NCBI GenBank assembly: GCA_964194555.1
Contig: CAXMMT010000007.1
Location: 5,958-69,957 of the forward strand
DNA from: SZUA-217 sp964194555
GTDB taxonomy: Bacteria > Actinomycetota > Acidimicrobiia > Spongiisociales > ZC4RG35
Direction: 5' to 3'
DNA length: 64,000 bases
Made by a program: the position numbers and the translations under genes. Every line of letters begins with the position of its first letter. Positions within the stretch are counted from its first letter, which is position 1. The notes under the pieces are model-generated. The model was given only the letters and a program-made list of their open reading frames with translations, did not search any database and was not told the DNA's origin. Below are positions 17,030 to 26,071 of this stretch, piece after piece.

Positions 17030-18049
17030 TCAGACCACGACGTCGCGGAAGCCTGGCCCTTCAGGACGTTCCAACTGGTCCATTGTGCACTCCGTGGCGT
17101 CCTTGTCGGGACGCCAGCGGTGAAAGCGGGTGGCGTGACGGAAGCGGTCTCCTTCGAGCTGGTCATAGCTCACCTCAACCACCACGCCGGGTTTCACCGG
17201 TGTCCACCGGTTGTCTTTGCCTGCCGACCAGCGGCTGGGGCCGCCCGGAGCGCGGGCAGCCTCGTCGAAGCTCTCATCGGACCGCAACTCCATGAAGCGG
17301 TCGTAGATCTCCACTCGGTCAGCATTGGGGAATCCGGAACAGTGTCCGATGAAGTGAAAATCGCTGTTGTCGTTGTACAGCCCGAGGAGCAGCGATCCGA
17401 TCTTCCCGCCATCCTTATGCTCACGAAAACCGCCGACCACGACGTCGATCGTGCGACGGTGCTTGATCTTGATCATCGCCCTTTTGCCATGCTGATAGGC
17501 CAGGTCAGCTCGTTTGGCAATGATCCCGTCACATCCGGCCGGTTCGTATTCGTCGAACCACACTTTGGCGACATCTTCGCTCGTTGTCTGCGGGGTGAGA
17601 TGCCAAGGATGGGTGAGCTCTTCGACGAGAGCCACTAGATGTTGGCGTCGTTCGGAGAAAGGTTCCTCCTTCAGGCTCTCGCCCCGATAGGCAAGGATGT
17701 CGAAGGCGACCAATTCGGCCGGTGTTGCCTCCGAGAGCAGGTTCACCCTCGACTCGGCGGGATGGATGCGCTGTTGCAGCGAGTCGAAATCTGTGACCCC
17801 GTCGACTACAACCACGATTTCTCCATCGACCACGGTGCCGGGTGGTAGTTGTTGCAGCGCCGCTACCAGCTCCGGAAAGTAGCGCAACAGGGGTCGTTGG
17901 TTGCGTGAGTCCAGTCTCAGATCTGGTGCCGACCAGGAGAGGGACCGGAAGCCGTCCCACTTGGGCTCGTAGACGAAGTCCCCTTTCGGCCAGCGCTCCG
18001 ACACCTTTGCCTCCATGGTCTTCAACGGTGCAGGAAAGGGATGGCTCAT
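17030..18049 (-). CDS. ATP-dependent DNA ligase (LigC/LigD ligase-domain type)
   Basis: A 339-residue ligase from ATG 18049 (MSHPFPAPLKTMEAK). Motif I is YEPKWDGFR with adenylated Lys30. Further motifs are VDGEIVVV (III), AFDILAYRG (IIIa), GIIAKR (IV) and MIKIKHRRTIDVVVGG (V). The C-terminal OB fold ends with DQLEGDRFRHATRFHRWRPDKD. It seals nicks or breaks using ATP. Together with the stand-alone LigD-type polymerase it suggests a split NHEJ system. The first 33 codons of the longer frame run into the divergent yihY promoter and are not used. Confidence 0.9.
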   Translation of the reverse strand: MSHPFPAPLKTMEAKVSERWPKGDFVYEPKWDGFRSLSWSAPDLRLDSRNQRPLLRYFPELVAALQQLPPGTVVDGEIVVVVDGVTDFDSLQQRIHPAESRVNLLSEATPAELVAFDILAYRGESLKEEPFSERRQHLVALVEELTHPWHLTPQTTSEDVAKVWFDEYEPAGCDGIIAKRADLAYQHGKRAMIKIKHRRTIDVVVGGFREHKDGGKIGSLLLGLYNDNSDFHFIGHCSGFPNADRVEIYDRFMELRSDESFDEAARAPGGPSRWSAGKDNRWTPVKPGVVVEVSYDQLEGDRFRHATRFHRWRPDKDATECTMDQLERPEGPGFRDVVV

Positions 18050-18085
18050 TGGAAGTGATTGTATTCCCGATAGCCTGAGCGACCG

Positions 18086-19087
18086 ATGGTGGCCAAGATC
18101 AGATCCGGAGCGCATTTTGCCTTTGACATTCTTCTCGCTGCGGCTCATGAATACGGAGTCGATCGTGTCAGCCGGATGTCTGCAGCCGTTGCCTACCGAG
18201 GCATGTTCGCAATCGCGCCGATGTTGATTATTGCGGTTGGTGTTCTAGGCGCCGTCGTCGGTGGTTCGGAGGAGGCTCAGCAGGAAATCTTCGAGTCAAT
18301 CGAACGCTTCGCGGGAGCGGAAGTAGCCGACGCGTTGACGACTTTCGTGTCGTCGGCGGTGACCGTGGGCAACACCGCGGCGATTGTCGGGATCATCCTG
18401 CTTCTGTGGACGTCTTCGAGTCTTTTCTATGAGATCCAGAACGATCTGAACGACATCTTCCACGTCCCTTACGAGTACACCTCCGGCATCATGGGGTTCG
18501 TCAAGAAGCGCGGCGTTGGGTTCCTGTGGGCTGTAGGACTCGGCATAACCCTGATCGCTGTTTGGTTTCTGAATCTGCTGTGGCGATTCTTCGGAGGTGT
18601 CTTTCCCGACGATCTCTCATGGGTTCACCGTCTCATCGCCCTTCTCACGCCGCTGGTCTCCGTCATCGTTCTGCCGGTCCTGTTTGCTCTCATATTCCAG
18701 TCGATGACGGCGATCAAGGTCCGATGGCGGGCGGTGTGGCTCGGAGCGATCTTCACCGCTGTCGTTTTCCTGACGGCTGCCTACGGAACCGGTCTCTACT
18801 TCGCTTGGGATGACGGTGCTTCCGCTCTATCCCTTGCCGGTGCGTTCTTCGTCCTCCTCCTGCTTGCCTACGTCCTGGCCAGTGTGTTTCTCTTTGGAGC
18901 GGTGGTCACCAAGGTCTACGACGACTTTCTCGATGCGGGCGACATCAAGTCACCAAGCCTCCGCGACAAGGAGACCGGCCCCACCCCGAACGTGCTGATC
19001 GCAGAGCCTCCCGAGCCAGTGCCGGTGGCCACGGTTTTAGCCTTTCTCGGTGGTTTGTTCGTCGGCTGGCGGCGCAACCGTCGTTAG
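18086..19087 (+). CDS. YihY/BrkB family inner-membrane protein
   Basis: A 333-residue membrane protein with six helices and the family's opening SRMSAAVAYRGMFAIAPML. LLWTSSSLFYEIQNDLNDIF follows, and LAYVLASVFLFGAVVTKVYDD closes the core. A short Pro-rich tail ends with a further hydrophobic segment (PVATVLAFLGGLFVGW). The family's exact transport role is unsettled. Divergent from the ligase gene. Confidence 0.85.
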   Translation: MVAKIRSGAHFAFDILLAAAHEYGVDRVSRMSAAVAYRGMFAIAPMLIIAVGVLGAVVGGSEEAQQEIFESIERFAGAEVADALTTFVSSAVTVGNTAAIVGIILLLWTSSSLFYEIQNDLNDIFHVPYEYTSGIMGFVKKRGVGFLWAVGLGITLIAVWFLNLLWRFFGGVFPDDLSWVHRLIALLTPLVSVIVLPVLFALIFQSMTAIKVRWRAVWLGAIFTAVVFLTAAYGTGLYFAWDDGASALSLAGAFFVLLLLAYVLASVFLFGAVVTKVYDDFLDAGDIKSPSLRDKETGPTPNVLIAEPPEPVPVATVLAFLGGLFVGWRRNRR

Positions 19088-19140
19088 TGCCCTGTTACTA
19101 GTTCCCCACAAAGCTCTCTTCTCGAATAACCTCACATGCA

Positions 19141-19710
19141 ATGAACGTTGACATCGCCGGCTTCGTCACTGATCTGAAAGAGCATGCCACCGAGCATGGG
19201 TTTCACGTACATGACGAGCGCCACTTCGTCGAGACCTATTCATTGAGACAGTCCTGGGAGGTCGATGTCCACCCGGAAGCCGGGTGCGGAGGTCCTATCG
19301 ATCTGCACCTTGCGCTCGACGTCGACCCCAAAGTGGTTCTGTCGCTACGCGATCGGCTCGATGAGATGGACGCCGAGTTCGAGGAACCGGAGAACGACTA
19401 CCACCTCGACCTCTATTTCAACTGGGCCGTGCCGCCACTGCTCAATCCTCCCGATCTACTGATTCTGGCAACCGATCTGGCAGGAATCGGGGGGACAACG
19501 TTGTCGACCGAAGTGTCTGCAATCGACTCTTATGCCGCGGTAACGGACGCTCCTGAGCGCAGGCTGATGCTCCAGGGGAAGTCCTCGGTCAGCCTGGTCG
19601 ACATCCTCATGGGCCGTGAGCAGCTATGCGAGGTTCTCGACCAGTCGCACGAGACCTCGGAGTATCTGCTCGACCGTGTCGAGGGATGGATGGAACTGCC
19701 CGCCCAGTGA
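19141..19710 (+). CDS. Hypothetical soluble acidic protein
   Basis: A 189-residue acidic protein with no recognised domain. It opens MNVDIAGFVTDLKEHATEHG and has segments VDVHPEAGCGGPIDLHLALD and YHLDLYFNWAVPPLLNPPD, suggesting a compact alpha/beta fold. No signal peptide, membrane segment or catalytic motif is seen. Base composition matches its neighbours, and the convergent gene ends 8 bp away. Confidence 0.6.
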   Translation: MNVDIAGFVTDLKEHATEHGFHVHDERHFVETYSLRQSWEVDVHPEAGCGGPIDLHLALDVDPKVVLSLRDRLDEMDAEFEEPENDYHLDLYFNWAVPPLLNPPDLLILATDLAGIGGTTLSTEVSAIDSYAAVTDAPERRLMLQGKSSVSLVDILMGREQLCEVLDQSHETSEYLLDRVEGWMELPAQ

Positions 19711-19717
19711 CGCACCA

Positions 19718-20155
19718 CTAGCCTGCGAGCAAGCTCATTACAGCCCACAATCCGAGGGATGCAGTGACACCGGCCAGAGCGTAAAAGGCGACACGGGTCG
19801 CCGGCTTCGGCGGCGGCGCTTCGTCAGGATTCTCCTGTGGAGCAGACTCCTCCACCTTTTCGGGCCCGACGTTTTCTGTCTCATGTTGCTCGGTCACACG
19901 CTCCGGGATTGGAGTCACCTCTCCGTTCAGCCTCGCCGCAAAGAGACCCGGGTTGTTGGGGATGAACTCGAGGGCCTCGCCCTCCGCCGTGATCGTGTAG
20001 ACGCCTTCGCCGTCATGGTCGAGCGAGTACTCGCCCTCGGCCCATTTGCCGATCTCTGCCCCACCAGAAGACATTCGGAGTGCGGCATCCTCGAATGAAA
20101 TGATGACCGAAATCCGGTTGTTGTCGAGGTTGATCACACCTTCATAGATCGTCAT
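19718..20155 (-). CDS. Hypothetical tail-anchored membrane protein
   Basis: A 145-residue protein from ATG 20155 (MTIYEGVINLDNNRISVIIS). The N-terminal ~70 residues look like a beta-rich cytosolic domain (EYSLDHDGEGVYTITAEGEA). A Glu/Pro-rich linker follows, then a single C-terminal helix, AFYALAGVTASLGLWAVMSL, that should anchor it in the membrane. Function unknown. An upstream 11-codon extension is possible. Confidence 0.6.
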   Translation of the reverse strand: MTIYEGVINLDNNRISVIISFEDAALRMSSGGAEIGKWAEGEYSLDHDGEGVYTITAEGEALEFIPNNPGLFAARLNGEVTPIPERVTEQHETENVGPEKVEESAPQENPDEAPPPKPATRVAFYALAGVTASLGLWAVMSLLAG

Positions 20156-20218
20156 CGGCCGTTCCCCGTGGCTGTTGCACGAGCACAAACTAGGCGATTG
20201 TGCATCCGGTTTGTTGGT

Positions 20219-20914
20219 CTAGAACGGGATCTCGACTGCGTCGCAGAGAAAGCGGGCGAATGCCGAGCCTTTGGTGTACATGGATGCGAGCTCGGCGTCG
20301 AACCCGGCGGAGGTCACCTGAGCCTGACTCAACCGTCCTCCGGCGATGAAGCTCCTCATCCGTAAGTCGTCGGGGTAGGGATGTCCATCGTCCAGTTCTT
20401 TGGGGACTCTCTTGAGCATGTCGTTCTCGTCGGGTGCAATCGACCATGTGTTTGAGAAGGCCTTTCCCTTCGAGGCTTGGCTCCATCCGGTCGGGTCGTC
20501 GTGAATCGCCTGACGTATAGCTCGCGCCACCGGAGCTTCCGGCCGCCAGAGTCCGACGCCGGCGAAACACGCTCTCGGCTCTATGTGGAGGTAGAAGCCT
20601 GGTGCGTGGATGTCCTTGCCCTGTTCGTGTCGGAATTGAATGCCCACGTTGGTCTTGTATAGCGTTTTGTCTTTGGAGAAGCGGACGTCCCGATACGGTC
20701 TCATCAGGGATCCTCCGACGGTGCGTGAGTGTGCGACGAAGTGTGGTGAGATCTTCTTCAACCTGACCTCGAAGTCGTTGATGAACTCGAGAGCCGGCTC
20801 GCGGATCACATGGGTGTAGCGATCTTTGTTGTCCTCCCACCAGGCTTTCTCGTTGTTCGACTCCAACTCGTTGAGGAAGTCAAAAACACCCCTGGTGAAA
20901 TATCTCTTGGCCAT
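20219..20914 (-). CDS. DUF2461 (TIGR02453) family protein
   Basis: A 231-residue soluble protein. It has the family's characteristic stretches: the start FTRGVFDFLNELESNNEKAW, then SPHFVAHSRTVGGSLMRPYR, the segment RDVRFSKDKTLYKTNVGIQF and PGFYLHIEPRACFAGVGLW. The family is widespread with no established biochemical role. It stands alone, with about 60-150 bp of non-coding sequence on each side. Confidence 0.85.
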   Translation of the reverse strand: MAKRYFTRGVFDFLNELESNNEKAWWEDNKDRYTHVIREPALEFINDFEVRLKKISPHFVAHSRTVGGSLMRPYRDVRFSKDKTLYKTNVGIQFRHEQGKDIHAPGFYLHIEPRACFAGVGLWRPEAPVARAIRQAIHDDPTGWSQASKGKAFSNTWSIAPDENDMLKRVPKELDDGHPYPDDLRMRSFIAGGRLSQAQVTSAGFDAELASMYTKGSAFARFLCDAVEIPF

Positions 20915-21066
20915 TGCTGTCCCTTTCGGTTTGCACTCACCAACCTAAGCGAGGCAGGGGACAGTTTGGAAGAGGGTTGTGAGGGTACGCGGACGGTGCC
21001 CACCCATTTTAGCTGGAACGATGAGGTCTGAAGTCGTCGTTTGGGGGCCCGGCATAGGAGAGTTGA

Positions 21067-22251
21067 TCAGCCCAGGACCCGTCGGCAGCTCCACGCACGC
21101 CAGAAGTATTGGCCGAGTTCCTCGTATCGGTTGCCAAGCCAGGCGGCGGAGGCGACATTGGCCTCCGACTCGAACGCGCTGTGCCCGCCGTATCCGGCCT
21201 TGGGGGCCGTTGATGCCCATGTGCTCGGAATGAACTGGAACAGACCCGAGGCACCGGAGTAGGGGTTGTAAGCGCCAGGGTCGCCGTTGCTCTCGCAGTC
21301 GATGATTCGGAGTGCTTCTTCTACCCGGTTCGATGGGAAGAACTGCTGGACAAGGGGGCGCCATCGCTCAACCGCCGGGGGATGATTCCACGAGGCTCCA
21401 CCATCACTGGTGGCGGTTGTGGTGTTGGAAAGTGTTGTGGTGGTCGACGAAGTGGACGGTGGTGATGCGGGTGGTGTGGTTTCCGGTGGGCTCGTTGTAC
21501 TCGGTGAGGTCGTTGTCGTGGTCGTAGCCCTGTCCTCCTGTCGGCTGCGCTCCTCCTCCCGGGCGCGAGCGAGGTCGACTGCACTCAGGGCCTCTCGGTA
21601 TTCGGCGTCAGCTCGCTGAGCTTCACGAACGGCGGAGGCAACAGCGCTGCCGGCCTTGTCGTAAAGCTCGGCGAGATGCTCAACTTCAGCGTCGACTTCC
21701 TCCTGGAGGACGCGGTATTCCTCCTGCTCTGCGAGGTATGTCAGTTGGAGTTGCTCGAGGCTCCGCCGCTTGATGACCAGCTCGTCGACGTTTGCTCGAC
21801 CGCTGGCTACCACATCCTCGACGACCGATGATGCCACCAATGCCTTCTCGACAGATTCGGAGTTGACCAGCGAAACGGTTGGCGACGACAACACCGTCAT
21901 GTACGCGTCGACGGCTTGAACCTCGATCTGAGCCCGGATTCCAGCAAGCTCCACATCTGCAAAGCCGAGCTGCTCCGCGGTTCGGTCCAGACCCGTTCCG
22001 ACAATGGACAACTGGGCTGAAAGCTCGTTGACCCTGGCGATGGAGTCGGCTAGCTCATTCTCGATCTGCTCTCGTTCGGCGACTGCGCTGTCGACCAGAC
22101 CGGTGGCGGCATCAGTTTTGTCCTTGGCGTCGTCGGCGTCCTCTTCGGCGTCATCGACACTTTGGGCGTAGGCGAGGGGTCCGTCTACCGAGGCGACAGA
22201 CAGAAACAGCGAGAACGCGATGACAGCCGGGAGGAAGCGAAAGAGCCGCAT
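21067..22251 (-). CDS. Secreted coiled-coil lytic transglycosylase-like protein
   Basis: A 394-residue secreted protein from ATG 22251. The signal peptide is FRFLPAVIAFSLFLSVASV. Residues ~30-230 form a long coiled coil (ERE-, LEQLQL- and EEEVDAEVEHLAEL-type heptads) like the PcsB/RipA N-terminal region. A Thr/Ser/Pro linker covers ~240-290. The C-terminal ~80 residues are a goose-lysozyme/Rpf-like domain with catalytic Glu in IIDCESNGDPGAYNP and the GASGLFQFIPSTWAS motif. The likely role is peptidoglycan remodelling at division or growth sites. Confidence 0.85.
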   Translation of the reverse strand: MRLFRFLPAVIAFSLFLSVASVDGPLAYAQSVDDAEEDADDAKDKTDAATGLVDSAVAEREQIENELADSIARVNELSAQLSIVGTGLDRTAEQLGFADVELAGIRAQIEVQAVDAYMTVLSSPTVSLVNSESVEKALVASSVVEDVVASGRANVDELVIKRRSLEQLQLTYLAEQEEYRVLQEEVDAEVEHLAELYDKAGSAVASAVREAQRADAEYREALSAVDLARAREEERSRQEDRATTTTTTSPSTTSPPETTPPASPPSTSSTTTTLSNTTTATSDGGASWNHPPAVERWRPLVQQFFPSNRVEEALRIIDCESNGDPGAYNPYSGASGLFQFIPSTWASTAPKAGYGGHSAFESEANVASAAWLGNRYEELGQYFWRAWSCRRVLG

Positions 22252-22328
22252 GGGGATGGGAAAAGCGTAACCAACCGACGCCACTGCGAGAAGTGGAGAC
22301 TCGCGATCAGTCTCCGACCAGGGACAAT

Positions 22329-22425
22329 GCGTGTGCTTGACATCGGGCCCACGCCCCCAATCTGTGCACACGGATGACGGTTGCGTGTGCATGACGTCGG
22401 CCCCACGCTCCCAACCTGTGCACAC
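22329..22425. repeat. Two imperfect 43-bp direct repeats
   Basis: Copies at 22329-22371 and 22383-22425 match at 38 of 43 positions with an 11-base spacer. Each begins GTGTGC and ends GTGCACAC, so each unit also carries partly self-complementary ends. They lie between the divergent transglycosylase and RidA genes and may be regulatory sites or remnants of a repeat element. Confidence 0.7.
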
Positions 22426-22443
22426 CCTTCTACCCTTGTGGGG

Positions 22444-22827
22444 ATGACACGGCAGACCATCTCCTCTGGATCTCCTTTCGAGACCGAGTTCGGATTCAGC
22501 CGGGCGGTTCGTGTCGACGACCGGGTGGTGGTAGCGGGTACGGCTCCTATCTGGCCCGATGACTTCGTCGACCCCGATCCCAAGGTGCAGACAAAACGTT
22601 GTCTGGAGATCATGCTGGCCGCCCTCGCTGAAGCCGGCGGCTCTCCCCAGGATGTGGTCCGGACCCGGATGTTCATCACCGACGCTTCCCACGCCGGTGC
22701 GGTTGGAGAGGCCCATGGCGAGGTCTTCTTGGACATCCGACCGGCAGCCACAATGGTTGTCGTCGGCGGTCTGCTCGACGAGCGTTGGAAAGTCGAAATG
22801 GAACTTGAGGCTGTCTTAACCGGTTGA
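22444..22827 (+). CDS. RidA/YjgF family enamine/imine deaminase
   Basis: A 127-residue protein from ATG 22444 (MTRQTISSGSPFE). Family landmarks are VVVAGTAPIW, the block AALAEAGGSPQDVVRTRMFI, and GEVFLDIRPAATMVVVGGL with the substrate-binding Arg. RidA-type trimers hydrolyse reactive enamines and imines from PLP enzymes. This protein belongs to the broader Rid group, so substrate assignment is open. The longer frame to 22381 would include the repeat and is rejected. Confidence 0.82.
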   Translation: MTRQTISSGSPFETEFGFSRAVRVDDRVVVAGTAPIWPDDFVDPDPKVQTKRCLEIMLAALAEAGGSPQDVVRTRMFITDASHAGAVGEAHGEVFLDIRPAATMVVVGGLLDERWKVEMELEAVLTG

Positions 22828-22856
22828 CTGCTGTGATGGCGCCCAGGAGGTAACGA

Positions 22857-23507
22857 ATGTTTGGAAACAATAAGACAGAGATGGCCACTCCCGAAGATGC
22901 GCTGCCCGGTCGGAGCGAGGTCGTCACGGTGCCACCCGCGCACTTCGTCAATGACAACCCCCTAACCGACCCCTTCCCCGAAGGAACCGAGACGATCGTG
23001 TTTGGGATGGGTTGCTTCTGGGGAGCGGAGCGACGTTTCTGGCAGATGCCCGGTGTGTTCACCACATCAGCCGGCTACGCCGGTGGCGTTACACCTAACC
23101 CTTCCTACGAGGAGGTTTGCAGTGGCCGCACCGGTCACACCGAAGTCGTGATGGTCGTCTACCGCCCTGACGAGGTCTCTTTCGACGATCTGCTCCGGGT
23201 GTTCTGGGAGACCCATGACCCCACCCAGGGTTACCGGCAAGGCAACGACGTGGGGACCCAATACCGGTCGGCGATCTACACCACGACGGATGGTCAACTC
23301 GACGAGGCGAAGCGATCCCAGGACACCTATCAGGCGGAACTTACCCCGCTGGGGTTTGGTGAGATCACCACCGAGATCGGGGAGCTCGCCGAGTACTACT
23401 ACGCCGAGGACTATCACCAGCAGTACCTGGCAAAGAACCCACACGGCTACGACTGTCATGCCAACACGGGAATCGCATATCCCGGGCTGGACTCGGTAGC
23501 GCGCTAG
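22857..23507 (+). CDS. msrA: Peptide methionine-S-sulfoxide reductase MsrA
   Basis: A 216-residue enzyme with the catalytic motif GMGCFWGAERRFW and the downstream signature YEEVCSGRTGHTEVV. The block THDPTQGYRQGNDVGTQYRS follows, and HQQYLAKNPHGYDCH carries a distal Cys in place of a conserved resolving Cys. It reduces methionine S-sulfoxide in proteins. A strong AGGAGG precedes ATG 22857. It ends 9 bp before the convergent exporter permease, with a CCGCGG inverted repeat between them. Confidence 0.92.
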   Translation: MFGNNKTEMATPEDALPGRSEVVTVPPAHFVNDNPLTDPFPEGTETIVFGMGCFWGAERRFWQMPGVFTTSAGYAGGVTPNPSYEEVCSGRTGHTEVVMVVYRPDEVSFDDLLRVFWETHDPTQGYRQGNDVGTQYRSAIYTTTDGQLDEAKRSQDTYQAELTPLGFGEITTEIGELAEYYYAEDYHQQYLAKNPHGYDCHANTGIAYPGLDSVAR

Positions 23508-23516
23508 CCGCGGTCC

Positions 23517-25169
23517 TCAGCCGCGGAGGTCTCTCGTCTGGAACAGCGGGATGGACAGCGCTACCAGAGCGATGAAGATCCCGGCGAGTACGGCAGCGTC
23601 TCCCCATGCCATTCCGTTCACCAAGGGGTTGGAGGTCTGGTAGTAGTAGAAGGGCGAGAGCTTGGCCCAGCCAGCGTAATTCTCGCTGAGTGGCATGAAC
23701 GAGTTGAGGAAGTAGGCGAAGAGGGTCACGCCGGCGGCGGCGTAGGCGGACAACCGCACTCGCCCGGTGGCCGAACCGACCAGAAGGGCGACTCCTCCAA
23801 TCACAAGCCCAAGCAACGTCAGCAGCAGCGACGTGGCTGCGATGTTCCCCACCGGGATGTCGAGCCCGCCGAGCAGCACCGATCCCCATGTTCCGAGGAA
23901 TGTGACGACTCCGAGTACAAAGGAGTATCCGACCATCGCCAGAGTCTTCTCGGAGACGATTCTCGAGCGGGTCACCGGGCTCGCCAGAAGCAAGCCCATC
24001 GTCTTTTTCTGCTCCTCGCCGGCAATCGCCCGCGAGCCGATCAGGACGGTGAGAACTGCAAACGTTGCCGGAGCGGTTATCGCGAAGATCTCCGCCGTCA
24101 GGTATCCCTCAGGCGTGGACATGTCGACGCCCCCGATCATGGCCAGCAAAGCATCGGGTAACTGTGTGGCCAGGCTGAGGATCGCTTCATCCATGACGCT
24201 GTAGATGGGACCCATCATCAGCGCCAAGAGGAAGATGGTGATCGAGCAGATCACCAGCACGCCCTGATGCTCCGAGACGGTGTTTGTGGCGATGCGCGAC
24301 ACACGCGCCGAACCTGCAATCCGCTCGGCGAACCTCTTGGTCAGCGGCTGCTCACGCATCCGGTCAAAAAGCGTTCTGCTGGTGGCGCGGTTCCTGAGAT
24401 CACGGCGGTTGACTCCAACCACGGCCGCGACGAGGAGGAAAGCCGAGAGGCCACCGAGGACGGCCATATCCCCCCAGTCGATCCCGTTTGCTATCGGGCT
24501 GCTGCTGCTGAAGTAGTTCCAGGGGGAGAGCTTGGCGAGATTGTCGGCTCCCTCGATCAGCGGCAGTATGCCCGTGGCCAGATACGAGATGATCATCACC
24601 CCTATCGCTGTGCCCGATGCGGCCTTGGTGGCGCCGGTCCATGCGCCGACTGCCATGGCGAGCAGGCCGTAGAAAACGGCGTTCACCGAAATGTGGAAGA
24701 CCAGGGCACCGACGTGGAAACCGGTCATGTCCACACCAAGCAGGTCCGGAATGACATATCCCGCACCCCACAGAATCAGGCCACCGACGACGACCACGAC
24801 GAGCATCGACAGAGTCTTTGAGAGGAGAACCAAGGTTCGGCTCTTGGGGTTGCCCAGCAGCAGACCCATCGTGCCGTTCAATTCCTCTCCGGCAATGGAG
24901 GCTGTTCCCATGGAGATGGCGAGCCCGGCGATAGTCAAGGCTCCCATGAAGCTGTACATGGCTCCGAAAGCAAGTCCGGCCGCGTCACCTGCTTCCGGGA
25001 TGCCCATCAGCTCGAGAAATCCCGGCGGCATCGACTCGAAGTAGAGGGTGAGGTCGACGTCTTTGTACACCGCCATTCCCATCCAGAGCATCAGTGCAAT
25101 CGCGGCGGCGCCGATGACCATGCCCATGAGGCGGTCGCGTGAGGTCTTGGTGAAGACGTTGGCGAGCAT
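23517..25169 (-). CDS. Fused duplicated ABC-2 permease
   Basis: A 550-residue membrane protein built from two homologous halves. Each half ends alike: LAKLSPWNYFSSSSPIANGI then WGDMAVLGG, and WAKLSPFYYYQTSNPLVNGM then WGDAAVLAG. Each also has a coupling loop (GEELNGTMGLLLGNPKSR, GEEQKKTMGLLLASPVTRS). About 12 helices in total form a complete exporter membrane domain in one chain, as in tetronasin-type antibiotic exporters. The start codon overlaps the ATPase stop by 1 bp. Confidence 0.88.
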   Translation of the reverse strand: MLANVFTKTSRDRLMGMVIGAAAIALMLWMGMAVYKDVDLTLYFESMPPGFLELMGIPEAGDAAGLAFGAMYSFMGALTIAGLAISMGTASIAGEELNGTMGLLLGNPKSRTLVLLSKTLSMLVVVVVGGLILWGAGYVIPDLLGVDMTGFHVGALVFHISVNAVFYGLLAMAVGAWTGATKAASGTAIGVMIISYLATGILPLIEGADNLAKLSPWNYFSSSSPIANGIDWGDMAVLGGLSAFLLVAAVVGVNRRDLRNRATSRTLFDRMREQPLTKRFAERIAGSARVSRIATNTVSEHQGVLVICSITIFLLALMMGPIYSVMDEAILSLATQLPDALLAMIGGVDMSTPEGYLTAEIFAITAPATFAVLTVLIGSRAIAGEEQKKTMGLLLASPVTRSRIVSEKTLAMVGYSFVLGVVTFLGTWGSVLLGGLDIPVGNIAATSLLLTLLGLVIGGVALLVGSATGRVRLSAYAAAGVTLFAYFLNSFMPLSENYAGWAKLSPFYYYQTSNPLVNGMAWGDAAVLAGIFIALVALSIPLFQTRDLRG

Positions 25170-26071
25170 CAGGTGGGCGGTTCCTCGTCTTCGTAATATG
25201 TGAGGAAGATCTCTTCGAGATCGGCCTCCTGGCTATTGATGTCGACGAGGTGGTAGCGGCTGGTTGCGACCTTCAGGAGTTGGTCCATGTGCCCGTCGAA
25301 TGACAGCACGATGCTTTGCTGGTTCTGTCTCGCCTCCCGAACCCCCGGGACCGCCTCGAAGATCGAGCCGTCAATATCCGAGTCGAAGAACAGCTCCACG
25401 CGGCGGATCGCCTTGGAGCGCAACCCGTCGACCGACTCGACGGCCACCAGCCTTCCGTGACGGATGATCCCGACGCGATCCGCTACACGCTGGACCTCGG
25501 AGAGCGTGTGACTGGACAGGAAGACGCAATGTCCTTCAGAGGCCACCTCCCTCACCAGCTTCTGGAACTCACGCTGGACCAGAGGATCGAGGCCCGTGCT
25601 CGGTTCGTCCATGATCAGAACCTCCGGGCGGTTCATGAAAGCCTGGATGACCCCGACCTTTTGGCGGTTGCCGGAGCTGTAGTCCGAGACTTTGACCCCC
25701 AGGTCGCTGTTGAACCGCTCGGCAAGTTCGTCCACGTAGGACCAGTCCACGCCACCCCTCAGATTGGCAAAGTAGGTGAGGGTGTCTCGCCCTGTCAGAT
25801 TTGGGTACATTGCGAGGTCACCGGGGACGTATCCGACGTGATTGCGGAGCTCCACTGATTTCTTGTGGGTGTCCATCCCCATTATCTCGGCACGACCTGT
25901 CGTTGGTCGGATCAGATCGAGGATGGTGCGGATCATGGTCGTTTTTCCAGATCCGTTTGGTCCGAGAAAGCCGAAGACCTCTCCCATTCTGACTTCCATA
26001 TCCAGGTCGATCAGTGCCTTCACCTGTCCGTAGTGCTTTGTCAGGCCCTCGGTTCGGATTGCCGGTGTCAT
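25169..26071 (-). CDS. ABC exporter ATP-binding protein
   Basis: A 300-residue ABC-2 ATPase with Walker A GPNGSGKTT, the signature block DYSSGNRQKVGVIQAF and Walker B VLIMDEPSTGLDP. The switch His is in FLSSHTLSEVQRVAD. It pairs with the fused permease and overlaps the TetR gene by 4 bp. Efflux of a toxic compound under TetR control is the natural reading. Confidence 0.9.
   Translation of the reverse strand: MTPAIRTEGLTKHYGQVKALIDLDMEVRMGEVFGFLGPNGSGKTTMIRTILDLIRPTTGRAEIMGMDTHKKSVELRNHVGYVPGDLAMYPNLTGRDTLTYFANLRGGVDWSYVDELAERFNSDLGVKVSDYSSGNRQKVGVIQAFMNRPEVLIMDEPSTGLDPLVQREFQKLVREVASEGHCVFLSSHTLSEVQRVADRVGIIRHGRLVAVESVDGLRSKAIRRVELFFDSDIDGSIFEAVPGVREARQNQQSIVLSFDGHMDQLLKVATSRYHLVDINSQEADLEEIFLTYYEDEEPPT

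Noticed and set aside
22252..22716. 155-codon N-terminal extension of the transglycosylase
   Set aside because: It lacks a signal peptide, runs through the 43-bp repeats and overlaps the divergent RidA gene; the signal peptide begins at ATG 22251.
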